DNA of 64,000 bases from positions 1 through 64,000 of the forward strand of contig NZ_JAKVRD010000012.1 in assembly GCF_022814865.1 (NCBI RefSeq). The letters run 5' to 3'. This DNA is from Shimia aestuarii. GTDB lineage: Bacteria > Pseudomonadota > Alphaproteobacteria > Rhodobacterales > Rhodobacteraceae. The position numbers and the translations under genes were made by a program. The notes beneath the pieces are model-generated. The model was not told where the DNA came from and did not search any database. It was given only the letters and a program-made list of their open reading frames with translations. This document shows positions 25,257 to 34,070 of this stretch, in pieces. Each line of letters starts with the position of its first letter. Position 1 is the first letter of the stretch.

Positions 25257-26134
25257 TGACCCCCACCGGGGCAAATACGGATTTGCTTCCGGTGGGAACG
25301 GTCTGGGTCGGGTCGCAGCTCAATTGGATCGCGCGCATGTCCTTGCAGTCTTTTCTGCACATGGGGCATCCGACGTTTCTCTTTCACACCGATGAGATCG
25401 AAGATCCAGGTCTGACAGGTCTTGAGTTGATCAACGTGCGCGAAGTTTGGGACTATCCTGACAAACTTCGCGAGCGTGTGAGCCCGACAGTCTTCTCTGA
25501 TTTCTTCAGGCTGCGGATGATCCGGGATGAAAGGATGATCTGGGCAGATACAGACGTGTTCTGCTACCGACCGTTCGTGCCGAGAGAGGGCTATCTCGTT
25601 GGGCGCGAATATGGTGGCATGATTAACAACAACGTCTTGTTTCTGCCCGAGGACTCCGGTTCGCTCAATGCTCTGATCGAGTGTTTTTCGGATCCCTCTT
25701 TCGTGCCGGACTGGCTGCCTCCGCACATTCGTGAGGAAGCGCTGGGTTTCGGTAAGGGGCGGCGGTTGTACGAAGCTTGTCGCCTTATCCCGAATACTGC
25801 GGGTCCGAGGGCTATGACGTATATGCTCCCGCTGCACGGAGAAGATCATAATGCGCAACCCGCGCATGTCCTCAATCCGTTGCCTTGGTCCATGGCCGAT
25901 ATCTATTTCAACCCGCATGGCGGGATGGACGGCTGGCTCAAAGAAGACACTATGGCCATTCATCTATACACTTCGCGTATCCGCACGCTTCACAAGCGGG
26001 TGCGCCCCCTCAAAGGCAGTTTCATGTCGAATTTCGCAGAGAAGATCGGTTTCGATCTCGATGCCTGCGGTCTCAATAGGAACGCTGTTCAACGCGACAT
26101 GACTTCATCAATTCCGGCATACCCGGAGATTTAA
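25256..26134 (+). CDS. Glycosyltransferase (DXD sugar-binding, GT32-like) between leuC and leuD
   Basis: 292 aa. SDFFRLRMIRDERMIWADTDVFCYRPF contains the D-x-D motif (ADTD) in the context seen in DXD sugar-binding glycosyltransferases; a C-terminal HLYTSRIRT follows. No membrane segment. Translationally coupled to leuC through TAATG and followed by leuD after 51 bases, so it is co-expressed with leucine synthesis. The acceptor is unknown. It may serve the surface-glycan genes elsewhere in the window. Confidence 0.7.
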   Translation: MTPTGANTDLLPVGTVWVGSQLNWIARMSLQSFLHMGHPTFLFHTDEIEDPGLTGLELINVREVWDYPDKLRERVSPTVFSDFFRLRMIRDERMIWADTDVFCYRPFVPREGYLVGREYGGMINNNVLFLPEDSGSLNALIECFSDPSFVPDWLPPHIREEALGFGKGRRLYEACRLIPNTAGPRAMTYMLPLHGEDHNAQPAHVLNPLPWSMADIYFNPHGGMDGWLKEDTMAIHLYTSRIRTLHKRVRPLKGSFMSNFAEKIGFDLDACGLNRNAVQRDMTSSIPAYPEI

Positions 26135-26185
26135 TGCTGAACCCAGTGACCCGTGTTTGAACGGGTTTGGACAAGGAGAATAGCA

Positions 26186-26791
26186 ATGGAAAAGTTCCAG
26201 AAACTTCAGGGCGTGGCGGCCCCCATGCCGCTGGTCAATATCGACACGGACATGATCATACCGAAGGTCTTCCTCAAGACGATCAAGCGGTCCGGACTTG
26301 GCGTGAATCTCTTCGACGAGATGCGCTATGATCGAGAAGGAAACGAGATCCCTGATTTCGTTCTCAACAAGCCGCAGTATCGCAATGCCGAAATCCTGGT
26401 TGCCGGAGACAACTTCGGTTGTGGTTCGAGCCGGGAGCATGCTCCTTGGGCAATCGCCGATTTTGGGATCAAATGCGTGATCTCGACCTCGTTCGCGGAC
26501 ATCTTCTTTAACAACTGCTTCAAGAACGGCATCCTCCCGATCGCTCTGCCGCAGGAACAAGTCGACCTCTTGATGGAAGATGCGGAGCGCGGCGAGAACG
26601 CCCGCATGACAATCGACCTTGAAGCGCAGGAAATCACGACCTCGGACGGTCAGGTCATTCCGTTTGACGTCGATACTTTCAAGAAGCACTGCCTTCTGAA
26701 CGGACTCGATGACATTGGTCTGACCATGGAAAACGTATCGGCAATTGACGCTTTCGAGGCGAAGGCAGAGGCAGAGCGCCCCTGGGCCTGA
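26186..26791 (+). CDS. leuD: 3-isopropylmalate dehydratase small subunit
   Basis: 201 aa, the normal length, from ATG 26186 with AAGGAG upstream. Motifs [36 protein letters not shown] and [12 protein letters not shown] are those of LeuD. Forms the isopropylmalate isomerase with LeuC. A terminator hairpin follows at 26820. Confidence 0.98.
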   Translation: MEKFQKLQGVAAPMPLVNIDTDMIIPKVFLKTIKRSGLGVNLFDEMRYDREGNEIPDFVLNKPQYRNAEILVAGDNFGCGSSREHAPWAIADFGIKCVISTSFADIFFNNCFKNGILPIALPQEQVDLLMEDAERGENARMTIDLEAQEITTSDGQVIPFDVDTFKKHCLLNGLDDIGLTMENVSAIDAFEAKAEAERPWA

Positions 26792-27137
26792 AATAGTTAT
26801 TCCAGTCGAATGTGCGATGGGGCGGCTTGAAATATGGCCGCCCTTCTTTGTCTTGTGTGAATGAATGCCGGGTAAATCGAAGAGTTCATGTCGTCCTAGC
26901 TATGACCAAAGTGCGATATGCGCTTGACGAGCAAGACTATTTTATTGGTGTAAACGAGCATCACTTCGCAATCGACAGGGTGCTGGTTTCTGCAACTCGG
27001 AAACTAGGGCTTGAGCCACGGTGGGAATAAAGGCAAGATTAAGGCAAGAATGAGGCGCCCCGTCTGAGCAGGCGGGATCAAGTTGGAACAAGCTCTCGGC
27101 AACGTATCGTGAGTGTCCAGTTTGAAGGAAAAGAGTT
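26792..27137. other. Intergenic stretch after leuD
   Basis: About 346 bases without a convincing gene. It holds the leuD terminator (26820-26849) and, near its end, the AAGGA ribosome site for the following membrane protein. A short open frame around 26812-27030 shows no family features or ribosome site and was not called. Confidence 0.6.
26820..26849 (+). terminator. Rho-independent terminator of leuD
   Basis: GGGCGGC (26820-26826) and GCCGCCC (26837-26843) form a 7-bp stem with a 10-nt loop, followed by a T-rich stretch (TTCTTT). Confidence 0.8.
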
Positions 27138-27971
27138 GTGGTCGGAAAACTGATTAGCGCATTGACGCGCGCAGTCCTTATGGCGTTGCTTTTTGCGACG
27201 CCTGCGCTCGTTCTGCCGAATGTCAGCACGGACTCGATCCACATCGTCGTCCTGTTCTCGCTCTTTGCCGGTGGCTTGATCCTTATCGAGTATTTCTCGA
27301 CCTATCCAAGTATTGTCGAGTTCCGCTACGCACCGCCGTTCAATCGGCTCCGCTTCATCGCGCTCTACCTCACGGTCTTCACGCTTTCGATTGTCGCGCG
27401 TGGGCAGTATGAGCCCAATGCACTGACTGGTTTCTTGCGAACGCTCGGTGTGATTGTTGGGGATGCGATCGACTTTCCCTATTCCCCAGTGCGGCTCATG
27501 GTCATCATGTTGCCGGACAACGCGTCTGCAAACCTTGTTATTGCAGTTCGCACGGCCTCTGGCATTGCCTATCTCGTCTCACTCGCAACCTTGACGGTCT
27601 TCTTCTTCTACGTCCGTATTCTTGGCTGGCCTGCGCGCAATGGTGCCTTCAATGTCTGGGTTAACTTGCCTCTGTTCGATCCGACCGCTGGTGGTGATGT
27701 CCTTCCGCGTCTGCAACGGGATGGGCGTCTTAACATTGCGTTAGGATTCCTTATGCCATTCCTTATTCCAGCGATCGTTCAGATGATGTCGGACCTTGTC
27801 GACCCGATCTATCTCGACGATCCGATGACATTGATCTGGACGATAAGCGCATGGGCCTTCATCCCGGCAAGTCTGATCATGCGCGGCATGGCCATGGGGC
27901 GCGTCGCAGAGATGATCAACGAGAACAGGCGGCGTGCATATGCCGCTGCTCAGGCCATGCACGCCGCCTGA
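27138..27971 (+). CDS. Conserved hypothetical membrane protein
   Basis: 277 aa, GTG start with AAGGAAAA upstream. About six hydrophobic segments: residues 12-28, 35-52, 75-92, 130-165, 205-225 and 240-260. No motif recognised. The 3' end overlaps the next gene's only canonical reading frame. Function unknown. Confidence 0.7.
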   Translation: MVGKLISALTRAVLMALLFATPALVLPNVSTDSIHIVVLFSLFAGGLILIEYFSTYPSIVEFRYAPPFNRLRFIALYLTVFTLSIVARGQYEPNALTGFLRTLGVIVGDAIDFPYSPVRLMVIMLPDNASANLVIAVRTASGIAYLVSLATLTVFFFYVRILGWPARNGAFNVWVNLPLFDPTAGGDVLPRLQRDGRLNIALGFLMPFLIPAIVQMMSDLVDPIYLDDPMTLIWTISAWAFIPASLIMRGMAMGRVAEMINENRRRAYAAAQAMHAA

Positions 27972-29023
27972 TATTCGCGTTTTCTGTCGCGATTTGGGGG
28001 CTGGCACATACGGCTTTTGCTGATGTGCTTCGGATCGCGACCTTTCAGACAGAACTATCCCGAGATGGCCCCGGTCTTATGCTGCGCGATATTCTGAGGG
28101 GCGATCCGCAAGCGCGTGCCGTGGCGCGTGTGTTGGCGCATGTCCGCCCCGATATCGTTGTATTGCAAGGCATTGACTATGATGCTGCGGGACGTGGTTT
28201 GCAGGCTCTGAGGGAAACCGTTGCCGAAGAAGGGTTGCTGCTTCCCCATCAGTTCGCCTTGCGCCCAAACACAGGGATGGCCACTGACCTTGACCTGAAT
28301 GGCGATGGTCGCAGGGGCGGACCACGAGATGCGCAAGGATACGGTCGTTTCTCTGGGCATCGTGGCATGGCGATCCTATCACGGTGGCCCATAGATCAGA
28401 GCGAGGTAGAGGACTTTAGTCGTCGGTTGTGGAGGGATATGCCCGGAGCGCAGTTACCCCGATGGCCGGATGGTCGCCCCTTCCCATCTAGTGAAGCACA
28501 AGCCCTGCAACGTCTTTCGAGCGTGGGGCACTGGAATGTCCCGATCCATATTCCGAACGGGGGAAAGCTGCGGTTTCTCGTGTTTCACGCGGCGCCACCC
28601 GTTTTCGATGGGAAAGAGGATCGGAACGGGTTGCGCAATGCGGCAGAAATCCGGTTCTGGCTGCACTACCTCGATGGCGTCTTTGGTGACCCCGTCCAAG
28701 AGCGTTTTGTGATTGCGGGTGTCGCGAACATCGACCCGACGCGCGGGACGGGTCGACGGGAGGCGATACAAAGCCTCCTGAAAGATCCCCGCTTGCAGGA
28801 CCCAAGGCCTTTGTCCGGGTTTGCTCAAGCCAATACCGTTAATTGGCCGGAGCCTGAGCCTGGCGACATGCGGGCCAGCTATATTCTCCCATCCCACGAT
28901 TGGAACATTCTCGGCTCAGGTGTTTTCTGGCCTGCTCCAGATGCGCCTATAGCCGAGTTGCTTTCCTACAAGGACATAGACGCGAGCCACCACAGGATCG
29001 TTTGGGTCGATCTTGAGATGTAG
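27851..29023 (+). CDS. Endonuclease/exonuclease/phosphatase (EEP) superfamily protein
   Basis: 390 aa if started at ATG 27851. Conserved elements are RIATFQTEL, VRPDIVVLQGIDYD, RGMAILSRWPI and C-terminal SHDWNILGSGVFW and DASHHRIVWVDL, the EEP fold pattern (the final H acts as catalytic base). A signal peptide (LIFAFSVAIWGLAHTAFA) starts near 27968, so secretion is likely. Between 27851 and that point there is no other ATG, GTG or TTG; the ATG start implies a 121-base overlap with the upstream gene. A CTG at 27968, overlapping the upstream TGA, would fit the signal peptide better. The true start is uncertain. Confidence 0.75.
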   Translation: MGLHPGKSDHARHGHGARRRDDQREQAACICRCSGHARRLIFAFSVAIWGLAHTAFADVLRIATFQTELSRDGPGLMLRDILRGDPQARAVARVLAHVRPDIVVLQGIDYDAAGRGLQALRETVAEEGLLLPHQFALRPNTGMATDLDLNGDGRRGGPRDAQGYGRFSGHRGMAILSRWPIDQSEVEDFSRRLWRDMPGAQLPRWPDGRPFPSSEAQALQRLSSVGHWNVPIHIPNGGKLRFLVFHAAPPVFDGKEDRNGLRNAAEIRFWLHYLDGVFGDPVQERFVIAGVANIDPTRGTGRREAIQSLLKDPRLQDPRPLSGFAQANTVNWPEPEPGDMRASYILPSHDWNILGSGVFWPAPDAPIAELLSYKDIDASHHRIVWVDLEM

Positions 29024-29893
29024 CTATGCGCTGCGCAAATGTGCCGTTGCGCGGGAGAGCGCTTCTTGAATCGGCGTCGCTTTGAAATCCGGCAGCAAGG
29101 TGTCGAAACGGCTTCCATCAAGTTGGTGGGGCATGTTCCAAAGGTATCTCATCTCGGCGAGGCATTTCCCCATCTTCCAGAATGGCGCAGCAAGTTGGAT
29201 AGGAAGCCAATTCATCTGATGAACGCGGATCGGCCGTTCAGTGATGGCCTCAAGATTTGAGGCGATGTCTTCGCCACTCAACTGATAGCCGGGAAAGAGC
29301 ACTTCCTCGGCGCCCGATGGGAAATCGGGTTTCTCTGCGAGCAAGACCGCCGCGCGAGCAAGATCGGGCAGATAGGCCCAAGCGTGGGGAATCCCCGCCT
29401 TGCCGGGATAGGTCAATTTCCCGTTGTGAAGTGACTTGACCATGATCTGATCGAACCAGTTGCCCGAGGGCTCGGTGTCGATGAAATCGCCAGCGCGTAG
29501 GAAGAGAACGGGTATACCGCTCTCGCGGTATGCATGCTCCATTTCGATGCGGATGCGGCCGAGTGGGTTTGTCGCGTTGTGAGGTGTTTCTGCCATCAGG
29601 ATCGAAGGGCTTCCATCGCCATAGACATAGACGTTCGCCGGTATGATGACGGTCGCGCCCGTTGCCTGTGCTGTTTCAATGATGCGCCTATGAAGTTCTG
29701 GAACTTGCTCTGCCCAGTCCGGATAGGCGGGGTTCCAAGCTGCGACGATCACGTCACAGCCTGTCGCCGCTTTCAGTAGGTCATCCTTGCGCCGATCGAA
29801 TGCTCTTACGGTCCAACCTGCATTCAAAAAGGCGATTGCGGCGTGGCGCCCAAAGCGACCGTGCCCACCAAGAACCAACACTGTCTTTGTCAT
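29024..29893 (-). CDS. NAD(P)-dependent epimerase/reductase-like protein
   Basis: 289 aa. N-terminal VLVLGGHGRFGRHAAIAFLNAGW is a Rossmann NAD(P) motif; NVYVYGDGSP replaces the usual catalytic Y-x-x-x-K region, so it resembles atypical extended SDR/NmrA-like proteins. Its stop lies directly against the convergent EEP gene with no gap. Divergent from a LysR regulator, the usual layout for a regulator and its target. Confidence 0.75.
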   Translation of the reverse strand: MTKTVLVLGGHGRFGRHAAIAFLNAGWTVRAFDRRKDDLLKAATGCDVIVAAWNPAYPDWAEQVPELHRRIIETAQATGATVIIPANVYVYGDGSPSILMAETPHNATNPLGRIRIEMEHAYRESGIPVLFLRAGDFIDTEPSGNWFDQIMVKSLHNGKLTYPGKAGIPHAWAYLPDLARAAVLLAEKPDFPSGAEEVLFPGYQLSGEDIASNLEAITERPIRVHQMNWLPIQLAAPFWKMGKCLAEMRYLWNMPHQLDGSRFDTLLPDFKATPIQEALSRATAHLRSA

Positions 29894-29932
29894 CTGCTTT
29901 CCCCATCTCCGAGTTCACTACAAGAATGAGGC

Positions 29933-29981
29933 ATTCTATTGTGGAGGTGAATTGCCAATTTTTGTCGATATGATATTCACC
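29933..29981. promoter_or_regulatory. Candidate LysR operator between divergent genes
   Basis: Contains ATTC-N12-GAAT (29933-29952), a LysR-like T-N11-A dyad, and a second inverted pair GGTGAAT (29946-29952) with ATTCACC (29975-29981) that ends six bases before the LysR start codon. Location between regulator and target suggests autoregulation. Confidence 0.4.
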
Positions 29982-29986
29982 AATGA

Positions 29987-30880
29987 ATGGATAATTTGAA
30001 GAATATCGACTGGTCTCTCGTTCGCACCTTTCTCGCTGTGGCAGAAACGGGGTCTCTGACGGCAGCGGCGCACAAGCTGGGGTCAAGTCAGCCAACGGTC
30101 GGTCGGCAGGTTCATGCGCTAGAGGCGCTTTGCGCCGCAGAGCTGTTTCACCGACACGCCCGAGGATTGGAGCTAACGGATCTCGGGGCGGCGCTTTTGC
30201 CAGAAGCGCACAAGATGCACGATGCAATGAGCACCTTCTCAATAATGGCCGCGGGGGCGAGCCAAGCACACGCGGGGGTGGTTCGGATCACGACGAGCGT
30301 TTTCATGGCACAATATGCTCTACCACAGATTGTCGCTGATATCCGGCGCGCCGAACCGGATATCCAGATTGAACTTGTCGCGACGGACAGCACGGAAAAC
30401 CTTTTGTTCAGAGAGGCCGACATTGCCGTGCGTATGTACCGCCCGACACAGCTCGACATGATCGCGCGTCATCTCGGCGATATCTCTCTCGGTCTTTTCG
30501 TGAGCGAACAGTATGCGCAGCACAAGGGGCTTCCCAAGACACCGGATGACCTCGAGCACTTCGATCTGATTGGATACGACCGGAACGAGCTTATGATCCA
30601 GTCAATGCGTGAAGCCGGTTGGCCTGTGACGCGAGAATGGTTCAACGTGCGATGTGACAATCAAAGCGCCTATTGGGCGCTCGTGGTTGCAGGCTGCGGA
30701 ATCGGTTTCTGTCAGAGCAACATCGCAAGGTCCACGCCTGGAATGGTGGAAGTGCTGCCGGGCTTGCCGATACCAGATCTGCCTGTCTGGTTAACTGCGC
30801 AGCAGACGATGCGAAAAACCCCCCGTGTTTCCCGCGTTTGGGACTTGCTCGTCGATGGGCTTGCCCCCTTCATTTCTTGA
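29987..30880 (+). CDS. LysR-family transcriptional regulator
   Basis: 297 aa. N-terminal helix-turn-helix typical of LysR: DWSLVRTFLAVAETGSLTAAAHKLGSSQPTVGRQVHALE; a periplasmic-binding-like sensor domain follows (VRITTSVFMAQYALPQIVADIRRAEPDIQIELV). Divergent from the epimerase-like gene, which it probably controls. leuB follows on the same strand 58 bases later. Confidence 0.92.
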   Translation: MDNLKNIDWSLVRTFLAVAETGSLTAAAHKLGSSQPTVGRQVHALEALCAAELFHRHARGLELTDLGAALLPEAHKMHDAMSTFSIMAAGASQAHAGVVRITTSVFMAQYALPQIVADIRRAEPDIQIELVATDSTENLLFREADIAVRMYRPTQLDMIARHLGDISLGLFVSEQYAQHKGLPKTPDDLEHFDLIGYDRNELMIQSMREAGWPVTREWFNVRCDNQSAYWALVVAGCGIGFCQSNIARSTPGMVEVLPGLPIPDLPVWLTAQQTMRKTPRVSRVWDLLVDGLAPFIS

Positions 30881-30938
30881 TCTTCTCGCCGTCTGCCGAT
30901 AGGGCAACAGCAAGTAAATTCATCAAGGACGGAAACCC

Positions 30939-32042
30939 ATGAGCAACCCATCCCTTCTTATCCTTGCCGGTGACGGTATCGGCCCCGAAGTTATGGCCGA
31001 GGTGCAGCGCATTATTGGCTGGTTCGGCGACAAGCGTGGCCTCAATTTCGATGTCAGCGAGGACCTCGTGGGGGGCGCAGCCTATGATGCACATGGCGTA
31101 CCATTGCATGACGATACGATGGCCAAAGCTCAGGAAGTTGACGCAGTGCTGCTTGGTGCTGTGGGCGGTCCGAAATACGATGTGCTGGATTTCTCGGTCA
31201 AGCCGGAGCGTGGCCTTCTTCGCCTTCGCAAAGAGATGGACCTCTTTGCCAACTTGCGCCCCGCACAGTGTTTCGACGCCTTGGCAGAGTTCTCTTCGCT
31301 CAAGAAGGATATCGTTTCTGGTCTCGACATCATGATCGTCCGCGAGCTGACTTCTGGGTCTTACTTTGGCGAGCCGCGGGGTATTTTCACCGAGAACAAC
31401 GAGCGCGTTGGGATCAATACACAGCGCTATACCGAGTCTGAGATTGATCGCGTCGCGCGCGCGGCCTTTGAGCTTGCCCGGAAGCGGAACAAGAAACTCT
31501 GCTCCATGGAAAAAGCGAATGTCATGGAATCTGGCATTCTCTGGCGCGACGTCGTGACCGAGGTACATGCTGACTATCAGGACGTAGAGCTTTCGCACAT
31601 GTACGCTGACAATGGCGCAATGCAGCTTGTGCGCGCGCCGAAACAGTTCGATGTGATCCTAACGGATAACCTTTTCGGCGACTTGCTGTCTGACTGCGCC
31701 GCTATGTTGACCGGGTCGTTGGGCATGCTGCCTTCGGCGTCGCTTGGCGCTCCTATGGAGAACGGACGTCCGAAAGCGCTCTACGAACCGGTTCACGGCT
31801 CGGCCCCCGATATCGCAGGCCAAGGCAAGGCGAACCCGAGTGCGTGTATCCTGAGCTTCGCCATGGCATTGCGCTATAGCTTTGATCAGGGCGGCGAGGC
31901 AGATCGCCTTGAAGCGGCGGTTGAGAAAGTCCTCGCTGATGGCGTGCGCACGGCCGACCTGATGCAGGCAGACGGCGGCACACCGGTGTCGACTTCCGAA
32001 ATGGGCAGCGCAATCATCGCCGCGCTCGACGCGAGCCTCTGA
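30939..32042 (+). CDS. leuB: 3-isopropylmalate dehydrogenase
   Basis: 367 aa. [17 protein letters not shown] at the N terminus, [25 protein letters not shown], and the metal/NAD region [27 protein letters not shown] with [19 protein letters not shown]. Oxidative decarboxylation step of leucine synthesis. SD AAGGACGG before the ATG. It is separated from leuCD by about 4 kb. Confidence 0.98.
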   Translation: MSNPSLLILAGDGIGPEVMAEVQRIIGWFGDKRGLNFDVSEDLVGGAAYDAHGVPLHDDTMAKAQEVDAVLLGAVGGPKYDVLDFSVKPERGLLRLRKEMDLFANLRPAQCFDALAEFSSLKKDIVSGLDIMIVRELTSGSYFGEPRGIFTENNERVGINTQRYTESEIDRVARAAFELARKRNKKLCSMEKANVMESGILWRDVVTEVHADYQDVELSHMYADNGAMQLVRAPKQFDVILTDNLFGDLLSDCAAMLTGSLGMLPSASLGAPMENGRPKALYEPVHGSAPDIAGQGKANPSACILSFAMALRYSFDQGGEADRLEAAVEKVLADGVRTADLMQADGGTPVSTSEMGSAIIAALDASL

Positions 32043-32044
32043 GT

Positions 32045-33640
32045 CTAGACCCCCTCGGTCCCCACCGGGACCGAGGGAAAGCCCTGCCGTGCGACCGTTT
32101 GGTAGTGCGCGACGCGCTCGGCGTGATGAAGGCTGCGCTCTAACCACCGCATGGCATCGGTGTGTGCGAAGACTTCTTTTAGGTTGTAGATCCCGGCGTG
32201 TTCTCCAAGGAGCAGGCCCCTTCGGTGCTTGTTCTTTCGATGTCGCACCAAGTCGTGCAGTCGGCCTAACCTCGCTGCCTCTTCGCCAAAATCCTGTTCG
32301 TTTGCTAACCGACGGAAAACGGCACCTACCGCAAGTGTCGGGCGCTTGAGCATGGGGTCCTCTATCAGTTCTTTTGGATGAGCGGTTTGTCCCGCCCGAT
32401 TCAACAGGCGTACCATATGGTCTGTTTGATGTAGCAGGGCAGAGAACGTGCGCTCTTCGTCTGCATTCTCTCGGTCAGGCCGAATATGCGAAAGATAGTC
32501 CTCCAGTTCTGTCAGAGCATTTGAAACAGGTGCAAGAGCGGCAATGGCCCGATAGTCCGGTTGCGTCTGCATGGCTTTGGACAAAGCATCGAAAAGCTTG
32601 CGCGAGATTATCTCAGTAGCGGCTTGCGCGCCCACCAGCGCAGCGTCGGAGTGCTTGAGTAGGTTCTTGTCTAGCTCGATAATCAGATGTGTCTCTTCAA
32701 GGGGGACGAGTTTGGAAACAACCGCTGCGAAACGCGGTGTCAAAGGCAGAAAGAGTACCGTGCCCGCGATGTTGAACCCAGTATGAAACAGGAGAAGCGC
32801 GGTTAGTGCATCGTAGTGTTCTGCAACCGAAATTAAGACAGGCGCCGAAAGCGCCAAAAGCGGCAGTGCAAGCAAGGCTGTGACACAGTTAAAGATGAGG
32901 TTCGCCACGGCCGTTTGTCTCATGGCGCGAGAACCACCAATCGAGGCAAGGATGGCGGTAAACGTCGTGCCTATGTTCATGCCGATGACAAGGCCGACAG
33001 CTTGGAACAAGCCGATTACCTCTCCTTGGAGCATCACAAGCGCCAAAGCCATAGCTGCGCTTGAAGACTGCATCACGATGGTCAGGGCGAGCCCAACAAA
33101 GATCAGAAAGAGGAAGCCTCCCACGCCATGTCCCTGAAGTAGGCTCGGTGTCACCGTGCCGCTGAGGTCGGCAAGTCCGGTTTGCATGAGGTCCAAGCCG
33201 ATGATGAGCAGGCAAAGCCCCGAAACAACCCGTCCAAGGCGTTCTGAGGTGCCACGCCCAAGCAGACTTAGCAGACTTGCAGGCAATAGAAGCGCGAATG
33301 CGACGTTCTCGAGATTGAGTTTGAAACCAATGAACGAGACCAGCCAGCCGGTCATCGTGGTGCCGATATTGGCGCCGTATACGATCCCGAGGGCTTCTCC
33401 CAAAGTTAGGAGGCCCGCACCGACGAAGCCGACCGTGAGAACCGTTGTGGCGCTCGAAGACTGAATGATCGCCGTCCCCAATGCACCCGTCACCACACCA
33501 CGCAAGGGGGTCGTAGTGAATCGAGCGAGCAACGTTCGAAGTCGGGATCCCGTTGCATCGCGTAGCGCACGTGTCAGGATTTCCATCCCGACGAGAAACA
33601 TCCCAACTCCACCTAAGGCGTAGAAAAAGTCTTCAGACAT
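32045..33640 (-). CDS. Na/Pi symporter family protein with PhoU-like tail
   Basis: 531 aa from the ATG ending at 33640 (MSEDFFYALGGVGMFLVGMEIL); the frame is open to 33739 but crosses into sequence without a ribosome site. Two internal repeats carry the family motif: TAIIQSSSATTVLTVGFVGAGLL with GANIGTTMTGW, and TIVMQSSSAAMALALVMLQG with GMNIGTTFTAIL. The C-terminal 200 residues are helical and PhoU-like. Known members take up phosphate with sodium or regulate phosphate export. Convergent with leuB. Confidence 0.9.
   Translation of the reverse strand: MSEDFFYALGGVGMFLVGMEILTRALRDATGSRLRTLLARFTTTPLRGVVTGALGTAIIQSSSATTVLTVGFVGAGLLTLGEALGIVYGANIGTTMTGWLVSFIGFKLNLENVAFALLLPASLLSLLGRGTSERLGRVVSGLCLLIIGLDLMQTGLADLSGTVTPSLLQGHGVGGFLFLIFVGLALTIVMQSSSAAMALALVMLQGEVIGLFQAVGLVIGMNIGTTFTAILASIGGSRAMRQTAVANLIFNCVTALLALPLLALSAPVLISVAEHYDALTALLLFHTGFNIAGTVLFLPLTPRFAAVVSKLVPLEETHLIIELDKNLLKHSDAALVGAQAATEIISRKLFDALSKAMQTQPDYRAIAALAPVSNALTELEDYLSHIRPDRENADEERTFSALLHQTDHMVRLLNRAGQTAHPKELIEDPMLKRPTLAVGAVFRRLANEQDFGEEAARLGRLHDLVRHRKNKHRRGLLLGEHAGIYNLKEVFAHTDAMRWLERSLHHAERVAHYQTVARQGFPSVPVGTEGV
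32052..32077 (+). terminator. 11-bp hairpin after leuB inside the end of the convergent gene
   Basis: CCCTCGGTCCC (32052-32062), loop CACC, GGGACCGAGGG (32067-32077), starting ten bases after the leuB stop. It encodes the C-terminal residues of the minus-strand Na/Pi gene at the same time. No T-run follows, so it may be a weak or Rho-assisted terminator. Confidence 0.5.
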
Positions 33641-33767
33641 GCTCTGTTCTTTTTTCCAAGTCTGACCCAAAGACAGATGCTCTGCAAGAAGACCTGAAAA
33701 ACACCGCTCTTTCCACCAAAAGGCGCTTGCAAAAGGCATTCCTTAAGGATAATCCACGCGCCACGGT

Positions 33768-33844
33768 CGGAGTGTAGCTCAGCCTGGTAGAGCACTGTCT
33801 TCGGGAGGCAGGGGTCGGAGGTTCGAATCCTCTCACTCCGACCA
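33768..33844 (+). tRNA. tRNA-Pro (CGG)
   Basis: 77-nt cloverleaf with encoded CCA: acceptor CGGAGTG/CACTCCG, anticodon stem CTGTC/GGCAG, loop TTCGGGA giving anticodon CGG, T loop TTCGAAT. Followed immediately by a terminator. Confidence 0.97.
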
Positions 33845-33847
33845 AAT

Positions 33848-33878
33848 AAACAAGGCGCCTTCGGGCGCCTTCTTGTTT
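33848..33878 (+). terminator. Rho-independent terminator after tRNA-Pro
   Basis: AAGGCGCC, TTCG loop and GGCGCCTT, followed by CTTGTTT; flanking A and T tracts extend the stem. Confidence 0.9.
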
Positions 33879-34070
33879 CTAAGATAATGTAAGTACACCT
33901 CTTTGCGCGCTCGGGCTATCTAAGTTCGCGGCATTGATCTCTTCGCAAAGGTGCAACGGGCTTCAACGTGCGAAATCGGAAGCCTTGTTCTGGATATTCG
34001 CATGAGACGCATGTTGCGTCGCCTGCCAAGATACTGTCAAATCCGAAGAAATTTCGAGGGGGCAGGTCAT

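Noticed and set aside
26812-27030. Small 72-codon open frame after leuD
   Set aside because: Overlaps the leuD terminator, lacks a ribosome site and shows no similarity pattern.
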